Source: Oreohelix idahoensis (Eukaryota > Mollusca > Gastropoda > Stylommatophora > Oreohelicidae). From it: DNA of 64,000 bases. Made by a program: the position numbers and the translations under genes. Under the pieces are notes generated by a model that was not told the DNA's origin, searched no databases, and was given only the letters and a program-made list of their open reading frames with translations. Each line of letters begins with the position of its first letter. The stretch's first letter is position 1. Positions 54,243 through 63,788 of this stretch are shown piece by piece. Location: the NCBI GenBank assembly GCA_024509875.1, contig JAMPIV010019844.1, forward strand, positions 310,001 to 374,000. Direction: 5' to 3'.

Positions 54243-55123
54243 GGTTTACCTGTAATCTGTACAGATTTTTCTCATTTTCAAATCTGTATGGCCCTAAAAT
54301 ACTTTCCATACAGGTTTTTGCCCGATCAATAACCCTTTACAATTTGATTCGGCCAAAAACGCCAGTGAGCAAGTCTATCATCCAAAATTGAGAGTGGAAA
54401 CATGGTTTAATGAAACCTGAGTATTTCGGGTATGGGAGAAGCTTTCGTTTTCTGAATCAATTGATATTTTGATTTTTCATGGTTTTTTTTTTAAAGTCAT
54501 GGCTTTTCGTGCGGTAGAATCTTCACTTTGGGAGCTGAGAGGTGACTTGTTTTGATCATGGGCCTGATTTAGACTCTGAAAATGATGAAAGTCAATCTAG
54601 GGAAAGACTAAGGCCTAATAATATTTATGTTGAAGTTGGAGGTAGTCAATACAGCATACTGTTTAAAATTTGTGACTTTGTAGGAAACCTGTGATCTAAA
54701 CAAACACACACTAGATCTAGTATTTCTGGTCATGGACTTGAGACATGACATGTTCACAGCAAAAGTCATAGTGGAGATTATTAAAGGACTTAAACACTTG
54801 GCCGACAGAGGGAACCCTTATGATGATCAGACTGCGTTGTTGTAATGCTCCGTATTGCGTTTCCTATTATATCTAAGGTGAAAAATTGTACCACATGTAC
54901 AATCAAAGAATATGCAATAAATAATAACTTATGCTTTTCGCCTGTGTGGAAAAAAAAAATGCTCTTGTGATTTCTCAAAGAATAAAATGGTTGATGTATG
55001 GATGTTTCTCTGTTGTAAGATTTTTTTCAAAATATTTTTTGTAGGCTACAGGTTTTCGGATTTTTGTAGTTTTTCCGGATTTTTTGTACAGGTTTTTCAT
55101 TTCCAGGGTGTGGCTTGTATGTG
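54223..55123. mobile_element. Decayed non-autonomous relative of the hAT element
   Basis: The left end ATACATGCCAAGTAATACGG, then TTTACCTGTAATCTGTACAG and TCTGTATGGCCCTAAAATAC, follow the left end of 37341-40892. The right end GATTTTTTGTACAGGTTTTT, CATTTCCAGGGTGTGGCTTG follows its right end. Flanks CTGTATCC and GTGTATCA agree at 6 of 8. No transposase frame is left. A REL-LINE 3' fragment lies inside (54795-54868). Confidence 0.75.
54795..54868 (+). repeat. REL-LINE 3' terminus fragment
   Basis: Contains GACAGAGGGAACCCTTATGA, TGATCAGACTGCGTTGTTGT and GCGTTTCCTATTATA, matching the last 75 bases of the LINE at 58630-62573. Confidence 0.75.
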
Positions 55124-55219
55124 TATCATCTGTTCAAGATATTTCCATATCTTCTTTAGTCCACACATGTCTAAGTCCAACTCCTTTTATCCTGTGTTTT
55201 CTAAATTACAGTATTTGCT

Positions 55220-56317
55220 TTGGATACTTGTTTCATTGATTACACCAAAGCTTTCGATTGTGTACAACATCAGCAGTTATGGGCTATTATGAAAAATATG
55301 GGATTTCCAAACCACCTTATACAACTCATCGCACTGCTGTACCAAGAACAACAGGCAGCCGTAAGAATAGAGGGGGAAACATCAGAATGGTTTGAAGTAC
55401 AGAAAGGAGTAAGACAAGGCTGTACCCTTTCCCCTTACCTGTTTAACATTTATGCCGAGAATATCATGAGAAACGTAAGAGATGACCAAGAACACACAGA
55501 GTTTGACTCATTTAACATCGGCGGGTACCAGATCCCGGAAATCAGATATGCTGACGACACAGTCCTCCTATCGACCAACCCAAAAGGACTTGAACAATTA
55601 CTTCTGTCCACCAAAAAACACAGCGAGGCCCAGAATCTATACCTAAACACCAAGAAGACCAAAGTATTGACAACAGACAAAGTAAAGACCAAACCAGAAA
55701 TTGAAATTGATAACGAAGAACTGGAAAGTGTCAATGAATTCGAATACTTAGGATCAATCATTAACAGCTCTGGCGACTGTGCAGTAGAAATTAAAAGAAG
55801 ACTTGCAATTGCTTCACATAAGCTAATACAGATGAAAAACCTATGGCAAGGCACAAGCAAAGAAACAAAGTTACAACTGATCAGAGCATGTATATTCCCA
55901 GTAGCAACATACGGCTGCGAGACTTGGACACTCAATAAAACAGTTGCAAAAAAGACTACATCATTCGAAATGAAATGCTACAGAAGGATGTTGAGAATAC
56001 CCTGGACAGAAAAAAAGACCAACAGAGAAGTACTGCACTCACTAAATGTACAGGAACATTGGCTCCTAAATACCATCGCAATAAGGAAGCTGAAATTTTT
56101 CGGTCATATAAAAAGACATAATAGTCTGGAAAAAACAGTGATGGAAGGCATGGTCCCTGGAAAAAGGGGAAGGGGTCGACCTAGACGACGGTGGACCCAG
56201 GACATCACAGAGAGTCTGAACTTGTCTTTGGCTGATGCAGGTCGACTTGCCCAGAATCGTGATGCGTTCAGAGCAGCTGTAATGGAGACAACGTTCTGGA
56301 AAGAATACATCACATGA
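55220..56317 (+). pseudogene. RTE-like LINE, reverse transcriptase C-terminal part (365 codons)
   Basis: Opens inside the reverse transcriptase (CFIDYTKAFDCVQHQQLWAI), with GVRQGCTLSPYLFNIYAENI, the catalytic RYADDTVLLSTN (about residue 109), EYLGSIINSSGDCAVEIKRR, FPVATYGCETWTLNK, KKTNREVLHSLN, LKFFGHIKRHNSLEKTVMEG and KRGRGRPRRRWTQDITESL. It ends with a stop and CACATGATGATGAGC, a 3' ATG tail. No internal stops remain, so it is a fairly recent 5'-truncated insertion. The endonuclease and the first half of the reverse transcriptase are missing. It belongs with the 16045-18480 element by architecture, but the protein is clearly a different family. Confidence 0.88.
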
Positions 56318-56394
56318 TGATGAGCTTTGGATCACTTCTTCATATCTGTTAAGTTTTCTTGGCTGTAAGTTTCTAAAGTATTTGATAGCTGACT

Positions 56395-56645
56395 TGATGC
56401 TCAACCCTCCTTAGTTGCCTTCTACAACATTCTTGGTAGGTTACAGTGTTATTATTGTTTGTTTACCTTTTAGGCCCGGGTAACACTACCTAATAAATTT
56501 GGGTTAGAAATATTCAACTTGAGGAAAACCACCAAGAGTTATGATCCAAGTGGGTCTGCCCTCTTTAAAGTAACATGAATCTACAAGATTGAAACATTAT
56601 TTTGAGGAAAGACCTCATCTGATCATCAGAGTATTTCTTGCTTTA
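56395..56645. repeat. Decayed repeats (S body and REL-LINE 3' end)
   Basis: CTCAACCCTCCTTAGTTGCC and TTGGTAGGTTACAGTGTTAT recall the S body. From 56545, GAGTTATGATCCAAGTGGGT, CTGCCCTCTTTAAAGTAACA and CTCATCTGATCATCAGAG are a worn copy of the REL-LINE 3' region. Confidence 0.55.
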
Positions 56646-56733
56646 ATAGTTTAGTAATATTGCTAACAGTTTTAAATTAATTACTCAGTCAGTAAATAAA
56701 AACCCAAAAAAAAAGCAGTATTGAAATTCCTAC

Positions 56734-56798
56734 TTTGCCTCATAGAGAACAAAATTAGTCATAGGATCCAGTGTCTTCTGGAAAGATTTCTGTAACAC
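56734..56798 (-). CDS. Dynein heavy chain exon 2
   Basis: A 65-bp exon, phase 0 to 2, with acceptor CTCTGCAG and donor GTAGGA. It encodes VLQKSFQKTLDPMTNFVLYE plus A and part of K. This corresponds to the helix preceding AAA3 in dyneins (LF-x-x-Y-x-P-x-x-x-F). The short length makes it weak alone, but its phase fits both neighbours. Confidence 0.8.
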
Positions 56799-56814
56799 CT
56801 GCAGAGGAAATATA

Positions 56815-57088
56815 CAAAACAAGTTTATATACAAGTTTGGTGATTAGTAAAGTTCTATATTATAAAACAAGTTTATATAATAGTTGCCCATCGCAAGCGA
56901 AGATGGCGACAGCTTCAGACTTGAATTGTGAGACCTCTGTGCAAGTTTATATACTAGTTTGGTGAATAGTAAAGGTCTATATTATACTCGTTTGAATACT
57001 AGTTTGATGAAAAGTAAAGGTTTATATTATAAAACAAGTTATATACTAGTTTGGCAAATAGTAAAGGTCTATATTATAAAACAAAGTG
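56815..57088. repeat. Imperfect tandem repeat, about 50-bp unit
   Basis: Four to five diverged units of AAACAAGTTTATATACTAGT, TTGGTGAATAGTAAAGGTCT and ATATTATAAA. A 60-bp segment without this motif (around 56883-56940) interrupts the array. Confidence 0.75.
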
Positions 57089-57094
57089 TCAAAA

Positions 57095-57728
57095 TCGACC
57101 CTCAAACAGTCACTGTATTTTAATAAAGACCCAAACATGATGAGAAAAGGAAAATCAGCAGGCGTGGACAACATAGAAATAGAAATGATAGAAGCCTTAG
57201 AAGACCTTGTATAATAAATATATAATACAGGGTGTATATATAACATGACCTGAATACATCAGTTTTTATAGCTTTGACCCCCCAAAAAAAACCTAGTTCT
57301 ACAGAATGTTCAGACTTTAGAAAAATCAGTCTGACAAGTCACACGGGTAAAAATACTGCTAAAAATCCTACAGGAGAGAATAAAAAGTAAAGCAGGCAAT
57401 GAAATCTATTGAGAGAATTTTGTTGTATAAGAATACTAGCAGAAATATGTATAGATGTTCATAAAGATACTGATATATGTTTCAAATAGTACAAGAAAAC
57501 TTTTGACATAGTCCATCACGATAATCTAGTTGAATACCTTGAAGAAATAGGTCTTGATGAAAAAGATCTATTTAATAACCTATAATGGACAAAATGCAAC
57601 AGTAAGATCTGGAAAGAATTACTCATCATATACTGATTAAAAACAAGAAGAGCGAAACAAGGATGTGTCTGGTCTTCCTGCCTATTTAACATCTACAAAG
57701 ATACACATCATTCATCATGTTCCTTTTT
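57095..57728 (+). pseudogene. Decayed LINE reverse transcriptase
   Basis: The plus frames still spell F-R-K-I-S-L-T-S-H-T-G-K, then Y-K-K-T-F-D-I-V-H-H-D-N-L-V, E-I-G-L-D-E-K-D-L and A-K-Q-G-C-V-W-S-S-C-L-F-N-I-Y, with stops between. These are successive reverse transcriptase motifs of an RTE-like LINE. It is interrupted at 57729 by the REL-LINE fragment. Confidence 0.7.
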
Positions 57729-58629
57729 GCAGTTTACCATCTCTTCTTGACTGTGCAAACGACTGGGAGATGGCGGTAGACCTACCTGGACGAGGGGCAT
57801 ATCCAGAGAGTATCAGAAAATCGCGGAGACGGCCAGATATAGTGCTTCATTCTTCAGCAACGCTCCAGGTCATACTGATTGAACTGACCGTGCCATTTGA
57901 ATCCAGATTAGACGAGCAACATTCATTCAAAGCGGCCAAGTATAGTGATCTGGCCGCGGATCTGAGACACAATGGGTTCACTGCAAAGGTCATGGCTGTT
58001 GAAGTGGGCGCAAGAGGGCTTGTGGCTGCATCAGTGTATGATCTATTGAAACTGTTGGGGCTGAGGGGACAGTCGAGAACAAGGGCACTGAAGAGGCTTA
58101 GTGAAACTGCTGAAAAGGCATCATGCTGGCTGTGGAACAACCACAATGGGCAATGGAAATCATGACAATAAACGCTGCGGTACAGAAACACCAGGAATTT
58201 TTCTAAGTCCACAATACGCTGAGTTTTTTGGTGTACTAGTGAGCGGGCTGTGACTGAGCGGCAACAGGCGGTGTATATTATAGGGGTGTTCAGTGTCAGA
58301 ATTTCAGTGGCCAGACGCATCGGCCTCGCGATGGTGTCTCAGTGTGTGTGACGGAACGAACGGAATAATTTGTCTTTGTTTTGTTACTTTCACAATTGCC
58401 TCCACGACTGGTGGAGTTGTGGATTAAAGTTGCTACCATAAGTGAAATGGGTTCATTTTCGATACAAGACAACAGGAGGCTGAGACGCTTGGGAGTCATG
58501 ACCCAAGTGGGCCCGCCCCCCTTAGAGTCTAAAGGAGTATATGGGCCGAAACACTCGTCGGACGGGGGGACTTCTTCTGATGATCAGATTGCTTCCTGTT
58601 GTATCGCTCTGTAAAGCGTTTCCTATCAT
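57729..58629 (+). mobile_element. REL-LINE copy, 5'-truncated (901 bp)
   Basis: Aligns without gaps to 61673-62573, with about four differences seen by eye. It carries the last 145 codons of the LINE, including the PD...E-L-T endonuclease core, and the full 3' untranslated region ending TTTCCTATCAT. The full-length copy starts at the next base. The frame 57665-58165 is this coding remnant fused by chance to upstream LINE debris. Confidence 0.92.
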
Positions 58630-58644
58630 AGTTACACGGTCAAA

Positions 58645-58728
58645 CCAGTGACGATCGGGAAAAGACCGATTGACTTCTGGAAAGACAGATGACACTGGGA
58701 AAGACTAGAAACCGGCTGACCGGGTTAG
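58645..58728 (+). ncRNA. Structured 5' leader RNA of the REL-LINE (predicted by eye)
   Basis: An outer stem CCAGTG (58645-58650) pairs with CACTGG (58693-58698). Inside it, GATCGG/CCGATT (58653-58658, 58666-58671) closes a GAAAAGA loop and TCTG/CAGA (58676-58679, 58686-58689) closes a GAAAGA loop, giving a three-way junction. A second hairpin follows: CTAG/TTAG (58705-58708, 58725-58728) around CCGG/CCGG (58712-58715, 58720-58723). Function unknown. A self-cleaving 5' ribozyme or an internal ribosome entry element would be in keeping with related LINEs. Confidence 0.6.
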
Positions 58729-58758
58729 CACCCCGTAAGCTGTATTCAATTGCTATAG

Positions 58759-61700
58759 GACCCAAAAAAGATAGATGCCCCCAGGATTCACCGAAAGGGG
58801 GGGGAGAATGATGAATACACAGGCACCTCACTGGAACCGACCAGACCCGTTACACGGACTTCGAGCTCTGAACAACGGCTGGAATTTCCATGTGCCTGTG
58901 GTAGGGAATTCTCTACTCAGAGAGGAATGAAAATCCACCGAACGAAAAAGGGGTGTGGGAGGTCATCTGGGGGAGATCAACAGCGCTCTGTCTCAATGGA
59001 TAAGACGTTAGAAGAATGCAGCCAGGAGTCAATCCACAGTGCTGAGTACATTCAAGTTGATCTGCCTGATGATGATCTCACACACTTCTTGGACGGGAAG
59101 AGAGATGCAATCAAGTTTCCACCTGCCAGTGCAAAAGGGCTTTGGGAACAGCTGGACGAAGCCTTGGTAAAAGAGTTGGATAACAACCTGAAGCAGATAA
59201 CTTTGGAGAAGAAGCTGGAAATATTCGGCGACATAATATATCTGCACTGTCGCAAAGTGTTCGGAGTGAGGGAGGCAAGGGAAAGTAACCCACCACGAAA
59301 AAGTAGAAGACAAATTAAAATAGAAGAAATCAGGAAACAGAAGAAGCATGCCCGAAAACTTTTCAAGAACGCAGTTGCCACAGAGAAGGAAGGGTTACGA
59401 CAGGTTTGGGAGCACCTGAAAGGCCAACATAATGCCCTTTGTAGAGCAGAAAGGTTGTGCAGGAAGAGAAGGAAGACTCGAAGGGATAGGGAAAGATTCT
59501 TCAGGGAGCCCTTCAAGTTTGCCAAAGAACTGTTTGAGCAGCCACGGTCGGGTACGCTAAACATCAAGAAAGAAGACCTGGAAGAACACCTTAGAATGAC
59601 ATATTCAGATGGTCGCAGAGATGAGCCGCTCAGCAGCATGGCAGGCCTTAAATGGCCGAGTAAGCCAGGAGCTGAATTTAACACCAAGCCCCAAACGGTG
59701 CAAGAGGTAGAAAGCATTGTCCAGAAAGCTCGGTGCAAGTCAGCTCCAGGTCCTAATGGTGTCCCATATGTGGTGTATAAGAGATGCCCTGAAGTGCTCA
59801 AACGACTGCTCCGTTTACTGAAGAATGCGTGGAAAAACCAGCTTGTAAGCAAGGAATGGAGAAAGGCGAACGGAGTCTACATCCCGAAGGAGCGAAATTC
59901 CACTGACATCAGTCAGTTCAGGCCAATCTCCCTACTCAATGTGGAAGGGAAGATATTCTTCTCAGTGATGGCGAAAAGACTCACTACATACCTCCTGGCA
60001 AATGGGTACATTGACACTACCATTCAGAAAGGAGGTATCTCAGGTACACCAGGATGTCTAGAGCATGCCACAATGATCTGGGAAGCAATCCAAAAGGCAA
60101 AGTCTGACAGAACAAACCTCCATGTAATCTGGTTGGATCTAGCGAATGCTTATGGATCCGTTCCACACCAGATGTTGTGGCAGGCCCTAGAAATGTATCA
60201 TGTTCCACAAGAGATTGCAGCAATGCTGAAGCTGTATTTTGCAGGGTTTGCTGTCAGATTTTCAACCAGAGAGTACACAATGAAGTGGATTGGCCTTGAA
60301 GTTGGAATTGCGATGGGGTGTACCATCTCTCCGATACTATTCGTGATGGCTATGCAGGTAATCCTCAATGCGGCTGAAGGAATGGCTATAGGTCCAAAGC
60401 TCGGTGGAATGTGTCACATGCCACCGCTCAAAGCATTCATGGATGACACAACAATTCTGACATCAGATGAACATCAGGCCCGGAGGATGTTAGAACGCCT
60501 GGATGAACTAGTCAGCTGGTGCAGAATGAGCTTCAAACCCAAGAAGTCGAGAAGCCTATCAGTCAGGAAAGGGAAAATAGCAGAGGACATATTCATGGTT
60601 TCCAACCAAAGAATCCCTACTGTCATTGAGGAACCTGTTAAAAGTCTTGGCAGGGTGTATGATGCCTCATTAAAAGACTCAAAGGCAGTGCAACAGACAA
60701 TAGAAATGGCAGACAGAGGGCTACAGATCATAGACCAAAGCAGACTCCTGGGAAAGTTCAAACTGTGGTGCCTCCAGTTCATGTTGATACCGAAGTTGCT
60801 GTGGCCACTGCTTATATATGAAATAAGCACAAGTACAGTGGAAGCTATAGAGCAGAAGGTCAACAAGTTCATGAGAAAGTGGCTAGGGGTACCACCAGGT
60901 CTGTCAGATGTAGCACTGTATTGCAAAAAGGCAAAACTTCTGCTTCCTTTCAAGTCAGTTGTTGAAGAGTACAAAGTTGGAAAGGCAAGGCTTGCAATGA
61001 TGCTACGCGAGTCAGCTGATGACGTGGTTAAGTCCATTCAGCCTACACTGAAAACAGGAAGGAAGTGGAGAGTGGAAGAAGCTGTTGATGCTGCCCAAGA
61101 GTCACTCAAACTGAGGGAGGTAATCGGATACACACAAACGAATAGACGGGGATTTGGTCATGGAGATATCCGCTGGTGGTCCAAGGCATCAAGCAGGGAG
61201 CGCAGAGACATGGTAGTTCAGGAGATACGAGGAGCTGAGAATGATAAGAGGTTGGAAAAAGCAGTGCAGCAGGTCCAACAAGGCCAATGGACTACATGGG
61301 AAGGAGCCCTGCAGAGGTCCTTGACATGGAATGATATATGGCATATGGCACCTCTTAGGCTCAGCTTCGTTGTTAGATCAATGTATGACCTGCTGCCATC
61401 GGCCACCAACCTTGTGAAATGGGGAAAGTCGGATGATGAGCAGTGCCCCCTGTGCCAGGGGAGGCAGACACTCAAACACGTGCTCTCAGCATGTAAGGTG
61501 GCATTAGGGCAAGGGCGATACACTTGGCGCCATAACAAAGTGCTAAATGAGCTTGCTGCGACAATAGATCTGGCAAGGATGAAGGCGAATAGCAAACCCA
61601 GGCCAAGCACCGCAAATACATACTTTCTGAGGGCAGGAAAGTCAGCACACCCCAAACCGAGTAATCCTGGTAGCAGTTTACCATCTCTTCTTGACTGTGC

Positions 61701-62109
61701 AAATGACTGGGAGATGGCGGTAGACCTACCTGGACGAGGGGCATATCCAGAGAGTATCAGAAAATCGCGGAGACGGCCAGATATAGTGCTTCATTCTTCA
61801 GCAACGCTCCAGGTCATACTGATTGAACTGACCGTGCCATTTGAATCCAGATTAGACGAGCAACATTCATTCAAAGCGGCCAAGTATAGTGATCTGGCCG
61901 CGGATCTGAGACACAATGGGTTCACTGCAAAGGTCATGGCTGTTGAAGTGGGCGCAAGAGGGCTTGTGGCTGCATCAGTGTATGATCTATTGAAACTGTT
62001 GGGGCTGAGGGGACAGTCGAGAACAAGGGCACTGAAGAGGCTTAGTGAAACTGCTGAAAAGGCATCATGCTGGCTGTGGAACAACCACAATGGGCAATGG
62101 AAATCATGA
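58759..62109 (+). CDS. REL-LINE polyprotein: zinc finger, reverse transcriptase, PD-(D/E)XK endonuclease
   Basis: The frame is open from 58759 but the first ATG is at 58927. The ATG-less stretch encodes a zinc finger, CACGREFSTQRGMKIHRTKK then GC, which straddles the ATG, so translation probably starts upstream at a non-AUG codon. Numbered from 58927 (1,060 codons): about 265-520 reverse transcriptase, with SAPGPNGVPYVVYKRCP, FRPISLLNVEGKIFFSVMAK, GISGTPGCLEHATM, IWLDLANAYGSVPH, GIAMGCTISPILFVMAMQVI and catalytic FMDD (504-507, with Met where FADD is usual). A CPLC...H...C knuckle lies near 840. The endonuclease carries RRRPDIVL (Asp952) and IELTVPFESR (Glu967). No internal stops. It would nick target DNA and prime cDNA synthesis there. 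Confidence 0.93.
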   Translation, partial: DPKKIDAPRIHRKGGENDEYTGTSLEPTRPVTRTSSSEQRLEFPCACGREFSTQRGMKIHRTKKGCGRSSGGDQQRSVSMDKTLEECSQESIHSAEYIQVDLPDDDLTHFLDGKRDAIKFPPASAKGLWEQLDEALVKELDNNLKQITLEKKLEIFGDIIYLHCRKVFGVREARESNPPRKSRRQIKIEEIRKQKKHARKLFKNAVATEKEGLRQVWEHLKGQHNALCRAERLCRKRRKTRRDRERFFREPFKFAKELFEQPRSGTLNIKKEDLEEHLRMTYSDGRRDEPLSSMAGLKWPSKPGAEFNTKPQTVQEVESIVQKARCKSAPGPNGVPYVVYKRCPEVLKRLLRLLKNAWKNQLVSKEWRKANGVYIPKERNSTDISQFRPISLLNVEGKIFFSVMAKRLTTYLLANGYIDTTIQKGGISGTPGCLEHATMIWEAIQKAKSDRTNLHVIWLDLANAYGSVPHQMLWQALEMYHVPQEIAAMLKLYFAGFAVRFSTREYTMKWIGLEVGIAMGCTISPILFVMAMQVILNAAEGMAIGPKLGGMCHMPPLKAFMDDTTILTSDEHQARRMLERLDELVSWCRMSFKPKKSRSLSVRKGKIAEDIFMVSNQRIPTVIEEPVKSLGRVYDASLKDSKAVQQTIEMADRGLQIIDQSRLLGKFKLWCLQFMLIPKLLWPLLIYEISTSTVEAIEQKVNKFMRKWLGVPPGLSDVALYCKKAKLLLPFKSVVEEYKVGKARLAMMLRESADDVVKSIQPTLKTGRKWRVEEAVDAAQESLKLREVIGYTQTNRRGFGHGDIRWWSKASSRERRDMVVQEIRGAENDKRLEKAVQQVQQGQWTTWEGALQRSLTWNDIWHMAPLRLSFVVRSMYDLLPSATNLVKWGKSDDEQCPLCQGRQTLKHVLSACKVALGQGRYTWRHNKVLNELAATIDLARMKANSKPRPSTANTYFLRAGKSAHPKPSNPGSSLPSLLDCANDWEMAVDLPGRGAYPESIRKSRRRPDIVLHSSATLQVILIELTVPFESRLDEQHSFKAAKYSDLAADLRHNGFTAKVMAVEVGARGLVAASVYDLLKLLGLRGQSRTRALKRLSETAEKASCWLWNNHNGQWKS

Positions 62110-62573
62110 CAATAAACGCTGCGGTACAGAAACACCAGGAATTTTTCTAAGTCCACAATACGCTGAGTTTTTTGGTGTACTAGTGAGCGGGCTGTGACTG
62201 AGCGGCAACAGGCGGTGTATATTATAGGGGTGTTCAGTGTCAGAATTTCAGTGGCCAGACGCATCGGCCTCGCGATGGTGTCTCAGTGTGTGTGACGGAA
62301 CGAACGGAATAATTTGTCTTTGTTTTGTTACTTTCACAATTGCCTCCACGACTGGTGGAGTTGTGGATTAAAGTTGCTACCATAAGTGAAATGGGTTCAT
62401 TTTCGATACAAGACAACAGGAGGCTGAGACGCTTGGGAGTCATGACCCAAGTGGGCCCGCCCCCCTTAGAGTGTAAAGGAGTATATGGGCCGAAACACTC
62501 GTCGGACGGGGGGACTTCTTCTGATGATCAGATTGCTTCCCGTTGTATCGCTCTGTAAAGAGTTTCCTATCAT

Positions 62574-62705
62574 TGCTCTATATGGGAGGATGAAGCCATG
62601 TCTCCTTGAAGGAAACCTGCACCAAAGCATTCAAATGCTCTTGTAGTAATGGTTTCTGTAGCAATTTATTATACATGATGAAGTTGCCACCCCCACATGA
62701 CTATA
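62574..62705 (-). repeat. R-family SINE copy
   Basis: TGCTCTATATGGGAGGATGA, CATGTCTCCTTGAAGGAAAC, CTGCACCAAAGCATTCAAAT, GCTCTTGTAGTAATGGTTTC, TATACATGATGAAGTTGCCA. It begins directly after the REL-LINE 3' end, so the LINE pair has separated it from its own (CAT)n end. Confidence 0.75.
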
Positions 62706-62873
62706 TTAAAAAATCTTTGGTAAGTGTCTGTAAATATGCATTTTAACACATATTATTACATACACATTGTAGTTGAAGTGTTATATGGCATCTTCTCTAC
62801 ATAATCACCAAACGTAATGAGAAATTTATCCCAATGACAATGTTATTAGATACTAAATAGTCCCAAAACCTAC

Positions 62874-62960
62874 ATGTGTTTCCTGGTGTGACCTTGTGTC
62901 AAGCCAAGCCCTGGTGATGGGTTTCCAGTTCACAACATCTGTGTCTATGTAAAGAATACC
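62874..62960 (-). CDS. Dynein heavy chain exon 1 in window (AAA2-AAA3 link)
   Basis: An 87-bp exon of 29 codons, phase 0 to 0, with acceptor TTATCAG and donor GTAGGT. The peptide contains GILYIDTDVVNWKPITRAW, matching the conserved dynein pattern G-(M/I)-(V/L)-Y-(M/I)-x-P...W-K-P...W that follows AAA2. It is the most 5' exon visible. The intron upstream holds two TTAA-flanked MITEs and runs off the window. Confidence 0.88.
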
Positions 62961-63034
62961 CTGATAACAAAAGCAAACGGGATGATAGTTTTAGGAGTTC
63001 ACTCAAAGTAACAAAAGTTTTGTTCTATTTTTAA

Positions 63035-63721
63035 CACATTAACTACCGCAAGCTGCTGTCAACGGCTCACAAAATAAACACATTTGGACTGCAAGCCGCT
63101 CAGAACGCCAATCTAATTTTAGTAATAAAATGAATGAAAAATGTACTGAAACACTTTCTGATCTGGTTTGAGATTTTAAGTTGTAACCAGAAAATAAATT
63201 CCGAAAGCATGGTTGTTGCAGAACACTGGAAAATTTATATTATGTTCACATTTTTCAGCGTTTTGGGTTAGTTACCAAATCGTGCAAAACTGTTTACAGT
63301 GGCAACTAGTGATATGACTACAAAAAATGCATGTACATCTCGTCTAACAGCTGAATAGGATAGAAACGTGTTTCAACAATTGACTGATAGATCTAGCAAC
63401 GAGGACAAGAGTGAAAACGGTGTGCACATTGATTGAAATTGTGATTTTGATAGAGGTGGGGCGCAAGCAGTTATAATTGTGAAAATATTGCAAGTCCTCG
63501 GCCATCGGAGGGCCGTTAAATAGCAACAACCTCTATTAGAGTTACAAACGGTGCTTATTGTAATAGTACAATTCATTTATCTTTAAAATGACGTGTAATT
63601 CATAAAAATCTGTAAACAATTACGAAAACTATAGCTTACTTTGTGCAAACACCTACAGGATGAAAATGGGAACAAAATTTAATTTGGCCACAGTGTGTTT
63701 TTCAATTCGGTAGTTAATGTG
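63035..63721. mobile_element. TTAA-flanked MITE, copy 2 (687 bp)
   Basis: Same ends as 3688-4372 (CACATTAACTACCG and CGGTAGTTAATGTG) with TTAA at 63031-63034 and 63722-63725. Similar throughout, about 95 percent by eye, including GCAAGTCCTCGGCCATCGGA in the interior. Confidence 0.92.
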
Positions 63722-63788
63722 TTAAAGTGCTGGATATGTATAGCTCTAAGATAGATAAATAACAGATATCTACTTAATTAGCTATTAA

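Larger units (their letters stand above)
58630..62573 (+). mobile_element. Full-length LINE with restriction-like endonuclease (Hero/R4/NeSL-like)
   Basis: 3.94 kb non-LTR retrotransposon: a structured leader (58630-58760), one long frame with N-terminal zinc finger, reverse transcriptase, C2HC knuckle and C-terminal PD-(D/E)XK nuclease, and a 460-bp 3' untranslated region ending TTTCCTATCAT without a poly(A) tail. It lies immediately downstream of a truncated copy in the same orientation. Clades with this layout include R2, R4, NeSL, CRE and Hero. The single frame with one N-terminal finger fits a Hero- or R4-like element best, by inference. Confidence 0.92.
379..62960 (-). other. Dynein heavy chain gene, internal part (15 exons, AAA2 end to AAA4)
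   Basis: Gene span. Fifteen minus-strand exons, each with AG acceptor and GT donor, join with consistent phase into one reading frame of about 694 codons. Dynein heavy chains are the motor subunits of ciliary and cytoplasmic dynein: a ring of six AAA modules hydrolyses ATP to move along microtubules. The order seen is the AAA2-AAA3 link, AAA3 Walker A (GPHGSGKT), AAA3 Walker B (FIDDINLP), the HYLF...ITKCFQ segment, the LWRHE...RDR segment, a degenerate AAA4 P-loop and the AAA4 segment ending in NLHILICLQP. The start codon, AAA1, stalk and C-terminus lie outside the window. Introns reach 22.8 kb and contain every transposon listed here. The degenerate AAA4 suggests a divergent heavy chain such as DNHD1, but the subfamily is inference. 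Confidence 0.9.

Noticed and set aside
57665..58165. Independent 166-codon gene
   Set aside because: Apart from its first ~20 codons it is identical to the C-terminus of the REL-LINE protein. The start codon lies in decayed LINE sequence upstream.
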